Shown: one piece after another, positions 1 to 8,213 of the stretch | How the letters are laid out: every line of letters begins with the position of its first letter | Numbering within the stretch: position 1 is the stretch's first letter | Assembly: GCA_033764075.1 (NCBI GenBank) | Contig: JANRJH010000005.1 | Location: 1-64,000 of the forward strand | Source: M3007 sp033764075 | GTDB taxonomy: Bacteria; Bacteroidota; Bacteroidia; Chitinophagales; Saprospiraceae | Direction: 5' to 3' | Length of the DNA stretch: 64,000 nucleotides | Program-made: the position numbers and the translations under genes | Notes under the pieces: generated by a model | Database searches by the model: none | What the model saw: only the letters and a program-made list of their open reading frames with translations | What the model was told of the DNA's origin: nothing

Positions 1-96
1 TACCGTAGCCTTAATGTAACGGCTCCGCTGGGTAGTGAACTTCTTTTGTATCTTTCGAAGTTCTTTCAGCTCATCTTCTGCAAGGAGGAATTCCAT
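1..96 (-). CDS. IS630-type transposase, N-terminal fragment cut by window edge
   Basis: Only the first 32 codons are inside the window; the gene runs off the left edge. The visible protein begins MEFLLAEDELKELRKIQKK and continues with a basic, helical stretch, which resembles the start of the helix-turn-helix domain of IS630/Tc1-type transposases. The ATG is preceded by an AAGGAGG-like string inside the coding strand's neighbourhood and by a -7 box only 4 nt upstream, so the transcript would be nearly leaderless. With so little sequence the family call is tentative; a stand-alone HTH protein is possible. Confidence 0.5.
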   Translation of the reverse strand, partial: MEFLLAEDELKELRKIQKKFTTQRSRYIKATV

Positions 97-438
97 GACA
101 CAAAGTTAAACTTTTTCCCAAACCTCTTAATTTTGGGTATATTTGTACTGCTTTCATATACTTATTTTATTTTTTGATTACTGCCAACTACTGTTTTCCC
201 GCACCCAACGAACAACCAAAACCCCAACTTCATCTTCACCCCCAATTTCAGCACTTATCCCGCACGTCGTGTTTTACGTATCCTTCAGTTGCCGGAAAAT
301 CGCCACTACCCAATAACCCACCAAAACCTCATCCGGCACCCAAGGCAACTTCCACCCTGCAAATATGCCTACCCTTTTTCATGTATGCAACACCCAACAC
401 AAAAAATTCACCCATTTCGTCGCCCATCCGTCAACGCC
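97..438. other. intergenic stretch with no supported gene
   Basis: No convincing coding region. It holds the promoter of the transposase-like gene (CAAAGTTA on the plus strand at 101-108, i.e. TAACTTTG on the minus strand) and a divergent TATATTTG at 138-145 with no recognisable gene behind it. The rest is C-rich and shows no repeat, tRNA or terminator I can support. Confidence 0.5.
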
Positions 439-1560
439 TCACCCCAAAAACCCATCAAACCCCTCCCGGTGCACCACGCCCACGTCCACCGGCTGGTATG
501 CCGACACAAAGGCCTCCGGAAACCGTGTTTTGGCTTGCGGGTTCCACTTGAACTCGTAAGCGGCGAACTCGCCTTGCACCTCTTCCACGTAGTCGATTTC
601 CTGCTGCTGGTAGGTGCGCCAGAACCAGGCGCGGCCCCGGATGCGGCGATACTCCATGCGTTTCAGTCGTTCGCTGATGAGGAAGTTTTCCCAGATGGCC
701 CCCGTGTCGGCCCGGCGTGCCAGGGGTTTGAAGTCCTTGAGCACGGCGTTGCGGATGCCGGTGTCCCAGAAGTAAATTTTCCGGCTGCTGCCGATCTCGT
801 TGCGCAGGTTCCGGCTCAGCGGCGGCAAGCGGAAAACGATGTACGCTTTTTCAAGCAGTCCGATGTACTGCTCCACCGTGCCGCGGTCGATCTGCAACAG
901 TTGGGCCAGCTCATTGTACGACACCTCCGAACCGGTCTGCAGGGCCAGCGCCAGCAGCAACTTGTCGAGCACCTCGGGCTTGCGGATGCCGCCAAAGTTG
1001 AGCAGGTCTTTGTACAGGTAACTGCCGGCGAGTTGGGCCAGCACCTCTTCCTCGTCGCCCGTCTGGTTGAGCACCTCGGGGTACATGCCAAAGAGCAGCC
1101 TTTGCTCCAGTTGGGTGTGGGCCGCCGCGAATCCGGTGTGCGCCGTGAGTTCCGACCAGGCGACCGGGTACAGGCGGTACTCCCACTTGCGGCCGGTGAG
1201 CGGTTCGTTTACCTCACTCGCCAGGTCCAGCGCAGAAGAGCCGGTCACGATGAGCTTCACCCCGGGGATCTGGTCGGTCACGATCTTGAGCGTGAGGCCG
1301 ATGTTGGGCACTCGCTGCGCTTCGTCGATGAACAGGATGGTGTTTCGTCCAATGATTTGCCGGAGCCGGGCCTCGCCCGCGCCATCCAGCAGGGCGACAA
1401 TGCCCGGGTCGTCGGCGTTCAGGTAAAGGTATTCGCCTTTTTCCGCGCACATTTGTCGCAAAAGCGTGGTTTTACCCACTTGCCGGGGACCCAGCACCAC
1501 AATGGCTTTGGGGTCGGCCCAGTGGCGCTCAATGTGTTCCCGGAGCGCTCGTTCGATCAT
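439..1560 (-). CDS. AAA+ ATPase with DUF4143 (AAA_14/DUF4143 family)
   Basis: A 373-residue protein of the common prokaryotic AAA_14-DUF4143 type. Seen: Walker A GPRQVGKT at residues 24-31, Walker B ILFIDE at 75-80, a sensor-like VTGSSA near 108, and a C-terminal DUF4143 region with WENFLISE near 290 and the nuclease-like tail pattern EIDYVEE...YEFKW near 325-340. Known: these proteins are widespread, often mobile and multi-copy, and their cellular role is not settled; the tail resembles a degenerate restriction-endonuclease fold. The last 91 nt (455-545) are duplicated upstream at 1641-1731, flanking the gene body with direct repeats. A 13-bp inverted repeat overlaps its promoter, suggesting autoregulation (inference). 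Confidence 0.9.
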   Translation of the reverse strand: MIERALREHIERHWADPKAIVVLGPRQVGKTTLLRQMCAEKGEYLYLNADDPGIVALLDGAGEARLRQIIGRNTILFIDEAQRVPNIGLTLKIVTDQIPGVKLIVTGSSALDLASEVNEPLTGRKWEYRLYPVAWSELTAHTGFAAAHTQLEQRLLFGMYPEVLNQTGDEEEVLAQLAGSYLYKDLLNFGGIRKPEVLDKLLLALALQTGSEVSYNELAQLLQIDRGTVEQYIGLLEKAYIVFRLPPLSRNLRNEIGSSRKIYFWDTGIRNAVLKDFKPLARRADTGAIWENFLISERLKRMEYRRIRGRAWFWRTYQQQEIDYVEEVQGEFAAYEFKWNPQAKTRFPEAFVSAYQPVDVGVVHREGFDGFLG

Positions 1561-1567
1561 TTTTATA

Positions 1568-1596
1568 AAATTTGTAGATTACAATCTGCAAATTTA
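1568..1596 (-). promoter_or_regulatory. promoter with overlapping palindromic operator for the DUF4143 ATPase
   Basis: On the minus strand TAAATTTG (plus-strand CAAATTTA at 1589-1596) matches the Bacteroidota -7 box. It overlaps an imperfect palindrome, arms 1568-1580 and 1583-1595, 13 bp each with one mismatch and a 2-nt centre. The arrangement looks like an operator; the binding protein is unknown. Confidence 0.5.
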
Positions 1597-1640
1597 ATGA
1601 AAAATGTGGAATATGAAGTTTGGTTCCCGGAAAAAAAACC

Positions 1641-1731
1641 TCAAACCCCTCCCGGTGCACCACATCCACGTCCACCGGCTGGTAAGCCGACACAAAGGCT
1701 TCCGGAAACCGCGTTTTGGCCTGCGGGTTCC
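1641..1731 (-). pseudogene. stray copy of the 3' end of the DUF4143 ATPase
   Basis: These 91 nt match 455-545 with about six mismatches (offset 1186 nt) and would encode PQAKTRFPEAFVSAYQPVDV in the same frame as the C-terminus of the intact ATPase, followed by a different tail. No upstream part of the gene is present: the similarity stops where a long perfect hairpin begins. It is either the remnant of a tandem paralogue or the scar of a duplication that moved the gene; the pattern parallels the dnaE and dinB loci of this window. Confidence 0.75.
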
Positions 1732-1743
1732 CCCAGGCGGCAT

Positions 1744-1840
1744 AATAGAACACGGATTGGACGGATCGCTTTGCGAACACCGATCCCAAATCCGCGAAAA
1801 TCCGTGTTCGCAAAGCGATCCGTCCAATCCGTGTTCTATT
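1744..1840. repeat. perfect 37-bp inverted repeat (long hairpin)
   Basis: Left arm 1744-1780 and right arm 1804-1840 are exact reverse complements (37 bp) around a 23-nt loop. The words (ACACGGATT, GGACGGATCG) resemble the hairpin repeats at 20958, 22341, 23951 and 39300. It lies 20 nt past the lepA stop codon and could end lepA transcription, though no T-tract follows. Confidence 0.8.
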
Positions 1841-1860
1841 CCCCCCTCCCAAAAAAAACA

Positions 1861-3657
1861 TCAATCATTCAGCTTCAGCACCTTCAGAAACGCCTCCTGC
1901 GGCACTTCCACCGATCCGAACTGCTTCATGCGTTTTTTGCCTTCTTTCTGCTTTTCGAGCAGCTTGCGTTTCCGGCTGATGTCGCCGCCGTAGCACTTGG
2001 CGGTCACGTCCTTGCGCAGGGCGCTGATGGTTTCGCGGGCGATGACCTTGGCGCCGATGGAGGCCTGTATGGCGATCTGGAACTGTTGTTTGGGCAGGAG
2101 CTCCTTGAGTTTTTCGCACATACGGCGGCCGATGAATTCGGCTTTGCTGCGGTGCACGAGGGCGCTGAGGGCGTCCACCTGTTCGCCGTTGAGCTTGATG
2201 TCGAGCTTGACGATGTCGGTATCGCGGTAGTCGAGCACATGGTAGTCGAAGGAGGCGTAGCCGCGGGTGGAGGACTTGAGTTTGTCGTAGAAGTCGAACA
2301 CGATCTCGGCCAGCGGCATGTGGAAGATGATTTCCACGCGGGTGGGGGTGAGGTAGTGTTGTTTGATGAGGATGCCGCGTTTTTCGAGGCAGAGGGTCAT
2401 GATGTTGCCGATGTAGTCGGGCTTGGTGATGATCTGCGCGTAGATGTAGGGCTCCTCCGACTTTTCCAGGTGGTTGGGGTCGGGCATTTCGGAGGGCTGA
2501 TACACCATGAAGCGCTTGCCCTTCATGTCGGTGGCGTAGTAGGGCACGTTGGGCACGGTGGTGATGATGTCCTGGTCGTATTCGCGCTGGAGGCGTTCCT
2601 GCACGATTTCCAGGTGGAGCATGCCGAGGAACCCGCAGCGGAAGCCGAAGCCGAGGGCGGCGGAGGATTCGGGTTCAAAGACGAGGGAGGCGTCGTTGAG
2701 CTGGAGTTTCTCCAGGGAGTCGCGCAGGTCCTCGAAGTCGTCGTTGTCCAGCGGGTACACGCCGGCGAACACCATAGGCTTCACCTCTTCGAAGCCTTTG
2801 ACGGGTTCGGTGGTGGGGCGCAGCAGGTGGGTGACGGTGTCGCCCACCTTGATCTCGCGGCTGATCTTAATGCCGGTGATGATGTAGCCTACGTTGCCGG
2901 CGGCGAGTTCGTCGGAGGGGAACAGGCCCATGCGCATGATGCCCACTTCTTCGGCGACGACTTCTTTGCCGGTGGCGATAAACTTGATCTTGTCGCCCTT
3001 GCGCAGGGTGCCGTTCATGATGCGCACATAGGCCACCACGCCCCGGTAGGAGTTGAACATAGAGTCGAAGATCATGGCCTGCAGGGGCGCCTGGGTGTCG
3101 CCCTTGGGCGCCGGGATGCGGTCTACGACGGCGGCGAGGATTTCGGGCACGCCCATGCCGGTGCGGCCGGAGGCGGAAATGATGTCCGCGCGGTCGCAGC
3201 CGATGAGGTCGATGATCTGGTCCTGCACCTCTTCGATCATGGCGCTTTCCATGTCCACCTTGTTGACGATCGGGATGATCTCCAGGTTGTGGTCGACGGC
3301 CAGGTACAGGTTGCTGATGGTCTGGGCCTGGATGCCCTGGGAGGCGTCGACGAGCAGCAGCGCCCCCTCGCAGGCGGCGATGGAGCGGCTGACCTCGTAG
3401 GAGAAGTCGACGTGGCCCGGGGTGTCGATGAGGTTGAAGATGTACTCCTCGCCGTTGGCCGGATGCACATAGCGCATCTGGATGGCGTGGCTCTTGATGG
3501 TGATGCCGCGCTCGCGTTCGAGATCCATGTTGTCGAGCGCCTGGTCGGTCATGTCCCGGTCGCTGATCGTTTTGGTGAACTGAAGCAGGCGGTCGGCCAG
3601 GGTGCTCTTCCCGTGGTCAATGTGGGCAATGATGCAAAAATTGCGGATATTTTTCAT
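1861..3657 (-). CDS. lepA: elongation factor 4 (ribosomal back-translocase LepA)
   Basis: A 598-residue translational GTPase, the usual LepA length. Seen: G1 motif AHIDHGKST at residues 11-19, G2 region RERGITIKS, G3 DTPGHVDF, G4 NKVD, then domains II and III and the LepA-specific C-terminus with the highly conserved KRQKEGKKRMK-type segment (KQKEGKKRMKQFG) near 577. Known: LepA binds the ribosome and is thought to help initiation or relieve mistranslocation, mainly under stress. The ATG is followed by KNIRNFCIIAHID, the canonical start. Its -7 box is at 3720-3727, and the presumed -33 region is made of heptamer repeats. Confidence 0.98.
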   Translation of the reverse strand: MKNIRNFCIIAHIDHGKSTLADRLLQFTKTISDRDMTDQALDNMDLERERGITIKSHAIQMRYVHPANGEEYIFNLIDTPGHVDFSYEVSRSIAACEGALLLVDASQGIQAQTISNLYLAVDHNLEIIPIVNKVDMESAMIEEVQDQIIDLIGCDRADIISASGRTGMGVPEILAAVVDRIPAPKGDTQAPLQAMIFDSMFNSYRGVVAYVRIMNGTLRKGDKIKFIATGKEVVAEEVGIMRMGLFPSDELAAGNVGYIITGIKISREIKVGDTVTHLLRPTTEPVKGFEEVKPMVFAGVYPLDNDDFEDLRDSLEKLQLNDASLVFEPESSAALGFGFRCGFLGMLHLEIVQERLQREYDQDIITTVPNVPYYATDMKGKRFMVYQPSEMPDPNHLEKSEEPYIYAQIITKPDYIGNIMTLCLEKRGILIKQHYLTPTRVEIIFHMPLAEIVFDFYDKLKSSTRGYASFDYHVLDYRDTDIVKLDIKLNGEQVDALSALVHRSKAEFIGRRMCEKLKELLPKQQFQIAIQASIGAKVIARETISALRKDVTAKCYGGDISRKRKLLEKQKEGKKRMKQFGSVEVPQEAFLKVLKLND

Positions 3658-3719
3658 GAACGGCGGTACAAAAACAGTGGTTCAGCGGGCTTTCGGTGTT
3701 TGAGACTGGAAACGGAGCG

Positions 3720-3727
3720 CAAAGATA
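3720..3727 (-). promoter_or_regulatory. lepA promoter, -7 box
   Basis: Plus-strand CAAAGATA reads TATCTTTG on the lepA strand, a perfect TAnnTTTG. No TTTG is seen 19-21 nt upstream because that region is occupied by tandem TCGAATG heptamers, so the number of heptamers would change what sits at -33. Confidence 0.6.
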
Positions 3728-3728
3728 G

Positions 3729-3852
3729 TCGAATGTCGAATGTCGAGTGTCGAATGTCGAATATGGTTAAGCTTGGTTTTCCGAAAAAACCAGCGTACAA
3801 GTCATTCGACACTCGACATTCGACACTCGACATTCGACACTCGACACTCGAC
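3729..3852. repeat. inverted pair of TCGAATG-type heptamer tracts
   Basis: 3729-3763 is five heptamers of the type TCGAATG/TCGAGTG; 3804-3852 is seven of the complementary type ATTCGAC/ACTCGAC. The two tracts could pair into a long imperfect stem around a 40-nt loop. The right tract runs straight into the stop codon of the thioredoxin-like gene and the left one into the lepA promoter. Confidence 0.85.
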
Positions 3853-4454
3853 TAGGCTTTCCACTTAATCGTGCAACCAATCGCCTTGGTTTGCGGTACG
3901 GCGACTGCTTTGCCGTTGCGCAGGTCGTTGATGGCGTTTTCGAGGTATTTTTCCTTGACGGCGGTGGCGTCTTCGTGGTTGTCGTCGATGGCGCCGATGT
4001 AGCGGACCACGCGGTTTTTGTCCAGCAGGTACACGTGCGGGGTGCGGGTGGCGCCGTAGGCTTTGGCGATTTCCTGGGTTTCGTCGTACAGGTAGAGGAA
4101 GTTGAATCCTTTTTCGCGGGCGCGCACCTGCATTTTCTCGTAGCTGTCGTCGGGCTGTTTCACCGGATCGTTGGGGTTGATGGCGATCACCGGGTAGCCG
4201 AGGGAGGCGTATTTTTTGTTGAGTTCGATGATGCGGTCTTCGTAGGCGATGGCGTACGGGCAGTGGTTACAGGTGAAAATGACGATGAATCCTTCGATGA
4301 TCTCGCCTTCGAGGGAGTACATGTTTCCGTCGACGCCTTTGAGCGTGAAGTCTCGGGCGACATCGCCGACCTTGTAGCCCGTACCCTGGGCAAGGGCGCA
4401 AGCGGCGGTGAGGAAGGTGGCCAACAGGAGCAGAGTCAGTTTTTTCATGTTCAA
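3852..4454 (-). CDS. secreted thioredoxin-fold protein (redoxin/AhpC-TSA type)
   Basis: 200 residues. A signal peptide (KKLTLLLLATFLTAACALAQ) leads into a peroxiredoxin-like thioredoxin fold: DFTLKGVDG near 36, then the active-site segment FTCNHCPYA with C62-x2-C65, and a cis-Pro region TPHVYLLD near 138. The CNHC motif is typical of a Bacteroidota group of thioredoxin-family proteins sometimes described as redoxin-domain proteins. Expected location is the periplasm. It lies 24 nt downstream of another thioredoxin-fold gene on the same strand, so the two are probably co-transcribed and may serve one envelope redox pathway (inference). The substrate is unknown. Confidence 0.85.
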   Translation of the reverse strand: MNMKKLTLLLLATFLTAACALAQGTGYKVGDVARDFTLKGVDGNMYSLEGEIIEGFIVIFTCNHCPYAIAYEDRIIELNKKYASLGYPVIAINPNDPVKQPDDSYEKMQVRAREKGFNFLYLYDETQEIAKAYGATRTPHVYLLDKNRVVRYIGAIDDNHEDATAVKEKYLENAINDLRNGKAVAVPQTKAIGCTIKWKA

Positions 4455-4478
4455 TCAGAGCATTATGGTGTAAAAAAG

Positions 4479-4964
4479 TCAGTTTTCCAGCACAGACAGG
4501 AGCATTTTCTCCATTTGTTCGTAGCTCATTTTGCCTTCGTGAAACGCTTCTTTCCCGTTGACGGGGTTCAGCATCCAGGTGGACGGGATGCCGCCGCTCC
4601 AGTCGGGGTTCACGGTGTCGATCCACTTGTTTGGCGTGGGCTCGTCCATGAATACCGTGTAGGGCTCGATGGCGTGTTCGCGCACGAACGGCACCACTTT
4701 GGTTTCGATATTCTTTTTAAAATCGTTGCTGACGAGCACCAGCCTGACCTTCCGGTCGGCGTAGGCGGTGTTCAGGCGCAGGAGGTCGGGCAGTTCCTCA
4801 ATGCAGGGCACGCACCAGGTTGCCCAGAAATTGATCACCAGCACCGAATCCGTTTTGGCTTTTCGCCAGGCATCAATCTGCCCTGCCTTGACCATGGGCA
4901 TCTGGGCCAATGTGCTGGTGTGGAAGAGCAGCAGCACGGCAAAAGCGCCGAAAAAATCTCTCAT
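4479..4964 (-). CDS. TlpA-like periplasmic disulfide reductase
   Basis: 161 residues from the start chosen here. The open frame extends 35 codons further upstream, but the ATG at 4964 gives a clean signal peptide (MRDFFGAFAVLLLFHTSTLA), so that start is preferred. The mature part has FWATWCVPCIEE with the redox pair C51/C54, and GGIPSTWML supplies the cis-proline. Known: TlpA/ResA proteins reduce disulfides in the periplasm, for example in cytochrome c maturation; nothing here fixes the partner. It probably forms an operon with the redoxin gene that follows. Confidence 0.88.
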   Translation of the reverse strand: MRDFFGAFAVLLLFHTSTLAQMPMVKAGQIDAWRKAKTDSVLVINFWATWCVPCIEELPDLLRLNTAYADRKVRLVLVSNDFKKNIETKVVPFVREHAIEPYTVFMDEPTPNKWIDTVNPDWSGGIPSTWMLNPVNGKEAFHEGKMSYEQMEKMLLSVLEN

Positions 4965-5092
4965 GCTATACAAACGCCGGATGGGGCATTTCGGTTGTGG
5001 CCTCATTTTTTCAAAAATTTTGACGCAAAGGTGATTTCCGATACGCAAAGGTGGCCTAATCTTGCGCACTTTTTACCAACCGCTCTGTCATA

Positions 5093-6136
5093 ATGCGTTC
5101 AATTGTGCTGTTTTTGTGCCTGTTTGCCGGTCTTGCCCTGTGGGGGCAGGGCGAGTCCCACCTAAAAAACATCCGTAGGCTCACTTTTGGTGGCGACAAC
5201 GCCGAGGCGTACTGGAGTCCCGACAGCAAATGGCTTACCTTTCAGAGCAACAACCCGGCATGGGGGCTGAAGTGCGACCAGATCTTCGCGATGAAGGTGG
5301 CCAAGGCGGCAGACGACGCCACCTACCGGCCCCGGGCCATCAGCCACAACAAGGGACGGACGACCTGCTCGTTCTTTATGCCCGACGGCAAGCACATCGT
5401 TTTCGCCTCCACCATGGGCGCTGCCGACACTTGCCCGCCCGTGCCCGACCTGCGCGCCGGCGGCAAGTACCTGTGGCCGGTGTACGACAGCTACGACCTG
5501 TATGTGGCCGACCTGAAGGGCAACATCGTACGCCGCCTCACCGACACGCCGGGGTACGACGCAGAGGCGGTGCTCAGCCCCAAGGGCGATCGCATCCTGT
5601 TCACCAGCACCCGCTCGGGCGACCTGGAACTGTGGACCATGAACCTCGAGGGCGGCGACCTCCGGCAGATTACCGACGGATTGGGGTACGACGGCGGCGC
5701 GTTTTTCAGCCCCGACGGCAACAAAATAGTCTTCCGCGCCAGCCGCCCGCAGACAGCAGCGGAAATCACCGAATACAAAACGCTGTTGTCCCAGGGGCTG
5801 GTGGCGCCCACCAACATGGAAATTTACGTGTGCGACGCCGACGGCGCCAACCTGCGCCAGGTGACCCGGCTGGGCAAGGCCAACTGGGCGCCGTATTTCC
5901 ATCCCGACGGCAAGCGCATCATCTTCTCCAGCAACCACCACAGCCAGCGCGGCTACGACTTCCAGTTGTACCTGATCAACGAAGACGGCACGGGGCTACA
6001 ACAGATCACCACGGAAAGCATTTTCAACTCCTTTGCCATGTTTTCACCCGACGGCAAAAAACTGGCCTGGTGCTCGAACCGCGACAACGGCGGCACGCGG
6101 GATACGAATGTGTTTGTGGCGGATTGGGTGGAGTGA
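5093..6136 (+). CDS. secreted TolB/PD40-type beta-propeller protein
   Basis: 347 residues with a signal peptide (SIVLFLCLFAGLALWGQG). The mature chain is a run of PD40/WD40-like blades, each with the signature SPDG/SPKG followed by a hydrophobic strand: YWSPDSKWLTF, VLSPKGDRILF, FFSPDGNKIVF, FHPDGKRIIF, MFSPDGKKLAW. Similar to the C-terminal domain of TolB and to DPP-IV-type propellers without the peptidase. Expected in the periplasm or on the cell surface; probably a binding platform. Divergent from the TlpA-like gene; a weak -7 box (TAATCTTG) lies about 35 nt upstream. No ligand can be inferred. Confidence 0.85.
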   Translation: MRSIVLFLCLFAGLALWGQGESHLKNIRRLTFGGDNAEAYWSPDSKWLTFQSNNPAWGLKCDQIFAMKVAKAADDATYRPRAISHNKGRTTCSFFMPDGKHIVFASTMGAADTCPPVPDLRAGGKYLWPVYDSYDLYVADLKGNIVRRLTDTPGYDAEAVLSPKGDRILFTSTRSGDLELWTMNLEGGDLRQITDGLGYDGGAFFSPDGNKIVFRASRPQTAAEITEYKTLLSQGLVAPTNMEIYVCDADGANLRQVTRLGKANWAPYFHPDGKRIIFSSNHHSQRGYDFQLYLINEDGTGLQQITTESIFNSFAMFSPDGKKLAWCSNRDNGGTRDTNVFVADWVE

Positions 6137-6153
6137 TGGGGGCGGCAGGTTGC

Positions 6154-6669
6154 CTACAACTCCAGCAAACCCTCGGGTAAATCCACCGACACCTTTTTTG
6201 CCTGCGTATCGACCTGCTTCAGGAAATGCGCATTCAGCGGCACCATCACCTCCTTGCCCCGGTATACCACCACGGCCATCTCCTGGTGCGGCATTTCCAC
6301 CACCTGGCGGATGACGCCCAGCTCACCGACGGAGACATCTATCAAGGTGTAACCTTCGAGGTGCGCGTAGTGCGCGCCCTCGACTTCGAGCTCGCGCTGG
6401 TGGTCGGGAATGAGATCGGACTGCCGGAGGAATACCTCGCGCGACTGAATGGCCATGGCGGCGTCCCGATCGCCAACGTCTTCGAGCTGCACGATCAGGT
6501 CGTTGCCGCCGCGCACGTCCTCGATGAAGTAAGGCACTTTGGTGCCGTTTACATCGATAAAGATGCGCTCGTTTTTCAGGAAGTCTTCCAGATAGCGGGG
6601 CTCAATGGCGAGTTTGAGTTCGCCTTTTAGCCCGTGGGGTTTGGTGGTGCGGCCGATGGATACGTACAT
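6154..6669 (-). CDS. rimM: ribosome maturation factor RimM
   Basis: 171 residues. The start MYVSIGRTTKPHGLKGELK matches the RimM N-terminus; the open frame goes on upstream for 40 codons but through heptamer repeats, so the ATG at 6669 is preferred. Domains: the N-terminal beta-barrel (GRTTKPHGLKGELK, IDVNGTKVPYFIEDVR) and the C-terminal PRC barrel (EGYTLIDVSVGELGVI). Known: RimM binds S19 and the 30S head and assists 16S rRNA processing. It is not followed by trmD or rplS as in many genomes. Heptamer repeats begin 5 nt upstream of the start codon, within the 5' untranslated region. Confidence 0.93.
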   Translation of the reverse strand: MYVSIGRTTKPHGLKGELKLAIEPRYLEDFLKNERIFIDVNGTKVPYFIEDVRGGNDLIVQLEDVGDRDAAMAIQSREVFLRQSDLIPDHQRELEVEGAHYAHLEGYTLIDVSVGELGVIRQVVEMPHQEMAVVVYRGKEVMVPLNAHFLKQVDTQAKKVSVDLPEGLLEL

Positions 6670-6673
6670 GATG

Positions 6674-6706
6674 GAGTGCGGAATGTGGAATGCGGAATGC
6701 GGAATA
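6674..6706. repeat. GCGGAAT heptamer tract upstream of rimM
   Basis: About four and a half tandem units of GCGGAAT/GTGGAAT directly upstream of the rimM start codon. The same heptamer occurs at 7921-7957 and 59434-59468. Confidence 0.8.
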
Positions 6707-6800
6707 ATTTGACGCTTGGGTTGCAGGTTTGGGCATGGATTTTTTTCCGGGGCGTCAGAAAGTATTTTCACCGTTCGCCCGGCAACCATGTAGAGGCTGA

Positions 6801-7050
6801 ATCATAAGTCATTGAAAATTGGCAGCTGTTCCCCCGTTGAACCATCGCATTGCCCCATATGCATGGAAGTAGCCCATAAGCCCCGTAGGGGCGGCCCTCT
6901 TGTAGCCTAGGGTGAAACGTGTATGTTGGAACGCCGTAGGCGTGGCATAATAAACAGTGCACGCGGAGAGGTGTAGGGTCAAGTTCGCCATAATTGATTT
7001 TAAAATACGGCCAAACCGGGAACCGTTGCCAATGTTCAATGACTTATGAT
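6801..7050. mobile_element. 250-bp element with 35-bp imperfect terminal inverted repeats
   Basis: The ends 6801-6835 and 7016-7050 are inverted repeats: the outer ATCATAAGTCATTGAA is exact apart from internal differences further in. Between them are short palindromic words such as CCCCGTAGGGGCGG and AACGCCGTAGGCGT. There is no open frame of useful size. It looks like a MITE or a decayed insertion element; a structured non-coding locus is the alternative. It fills most of the gap between rimM and the lipoprotein gene. Confidence 0.55.
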
Positions 7051-7092
7051 ACGCCTTCGTTGAATAACACCGTGCCATCATGGATATGCAGA

Positions 7093-7926
7093 TCAATTAT
7101 GATCAATTATAACCTGTTTAAGCACATACCCGCGTTCGGCCTTGTCGGTCCAGGGCAGGGTCAGGCAGTCGGCGGGGGTGGGGTCTTCGTTGCAGTACTG
7201 GGAGTCGAGGATCCATTGTTCGCGCCAGACGAGACCGATGCCGCGGGCGTATTTGGCGCGGGAGATGCGCAGTTCGATGGCGTTGTTCTGGTCGACTTCG
7301 GTGATGGTGAGCACGGAGTCGAATGCAAAGGGGCCGATGACGTCGGGTTTATCGATGGTGTCCACTTCATAAAGCCAGTTGGCGAAGGGGCGCATGCGTT
7401 CGCCGGCGACCGCTATTTCCCGGTCGGCGTCGATCCACAGGTTGCCGTCCCATTCGGTGCGGCGATCCATGGGGAACACCAATTTGAGGAAGCGGAGGTT
7501 TTGTTCGGTTCGGATGGCCTGTTGGGTATTCAATGTGGCGGTTTCGACGTACCGGAACTGCCAGGGGCCATTGGGTCCGGGGCTTTCGTAGCGTTCGATC
7601 AGGTAAGCCGGTGCGCCGGTGTTGTCGGTGACGGTATCGCCCACCAGCTCCCGGACGAAGGTGGTGCTGGAATCGCGGAGCGTTCCGCCGCCGGGGGCAA
7701 AGTCATACACCACGCTGTCGACCCGGTACGCCACCCAGCGGCCGGTTTCCAGCGGGAAGTAGGCGTGTTGTTCGAGGGGGTCGATAATATCGGGGTTGGC
7801 CGTCACCCGATCGCCACATCCGACCAGGCAAAGGGAAAGCATCGCCGCCACCGGCGGGAGCATCTGCTTTGCGGAAGTGGCCACAGCGCCCTGAGGTCGA
7901 CCGGAGCGGCCTTTTGTTTTGCGCAT
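7093..7926 (-). CDS. putative outer-membrane or periplasmic lipoprotein, unknown function
   Basis: 277 residues from the start at 7926. The signal has a lipobox LVGC, then DRVTANPD. The mature chain has HAYFPLETGRWVAYRVDSVVYD near the start, a pattern common in Bacteroidota lipoproteins of unknown role, and otherwise looks like a beta-rich domain. Start choice is uncertain: ATG at 7926 gives a basic n-region but lies inside a heptamer tract; ATG at 7863 gives a shorter, uncharged signal. The frame remains open upstream through the tRNA-Gly gene, which is clearly not translated. No close neighbour on the same strand. Confidence 0.7.
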   Translation of the reverse strand: MRKTKGRSGRPQGAVATSAKQMLPPVAAMLSLCLVGCGDRVTANPDIIDPLEQHAYFPLETGRWVAYRVDSVVYDFAPGGGTLRDSSTTFVRELVGDTVTDNTGAPAYLIERYESPGPNGPWQFRYVETATLNTQQAIRTEQNLRFLKLVFPMDRRTEWDGNLWIDADREIAVAGERMRPFANWLYEVDTIDKPDVIGPFAFDSVLTITEVDQNNAIELRISRAKYARGIGLVWREQWILDSQYCNEDPTPADCLTLPWTDKAERGYVLKQVIIDHN

Positions 7927-7957
7927 TCCGCATTCCGAATTCTGCATTCCGCATTCG
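7921..7957. repeat. GCATTCC (= GGAATGC) heptamer tract
   Basis: About five tandem heptamers, the reverse complement of the tracts at 6674 and 59434. It lies between tRNA-Gly (ends at 7962) and the lipoprotein gene and overlaps the preferred lipoprotein start codon. Confidence 0.75.
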
Positions 7958-7961
7958 TTAG

Positions 7962-8035
<74 letters not shown>

Positions 8036-8048
8036 ATCATTATCTGTG

Positions 8049-8080
8049 CAAAGTTAAGGCGCCGCAAGGGAAAAGGCAAA
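8049..8080 (-). promoter_or_regulatory. tRNA-Gly promoter (TTTG-N20-TAACTTTG)
   Basis: On the minus strand a TTTG (8077-8080) and a perfect -7 box TAACTTTG (8049-8056) are spaced by 20 nt, the Bacteroidota consensus; the start would fall about 7 nt before the mature tRNA. Confidence 0.7.
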
Positions 8081-8213
8081 GGATTCGGCGGAATACACCA
8101 AAAAAGGTATTTTTAACCTTGGCTTAAAATAGGTCGCGGTAAAAAAGGAGCCGATGGCATTCTGGCATAACATTTGGAAATAACATACAAGTGCGTCACC
8201 AGGCGCCGTAATC

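Noticed and set aside
1761..1864. Coding reading of the region with the 37-bp hairpin
   Set aside because: The frame crosses both arms of a perfect inverted repeat and only joins the ATPase fragment by chance.
289..3855. 1188-codon plus-strand open frame
   Set aside because: It is the antisense of the DUF4143 ATPase and lepA, both of which have clear family motifs on the minus strand; the frame's product is low-complexity and rich in Val, Asp, Gly and His.
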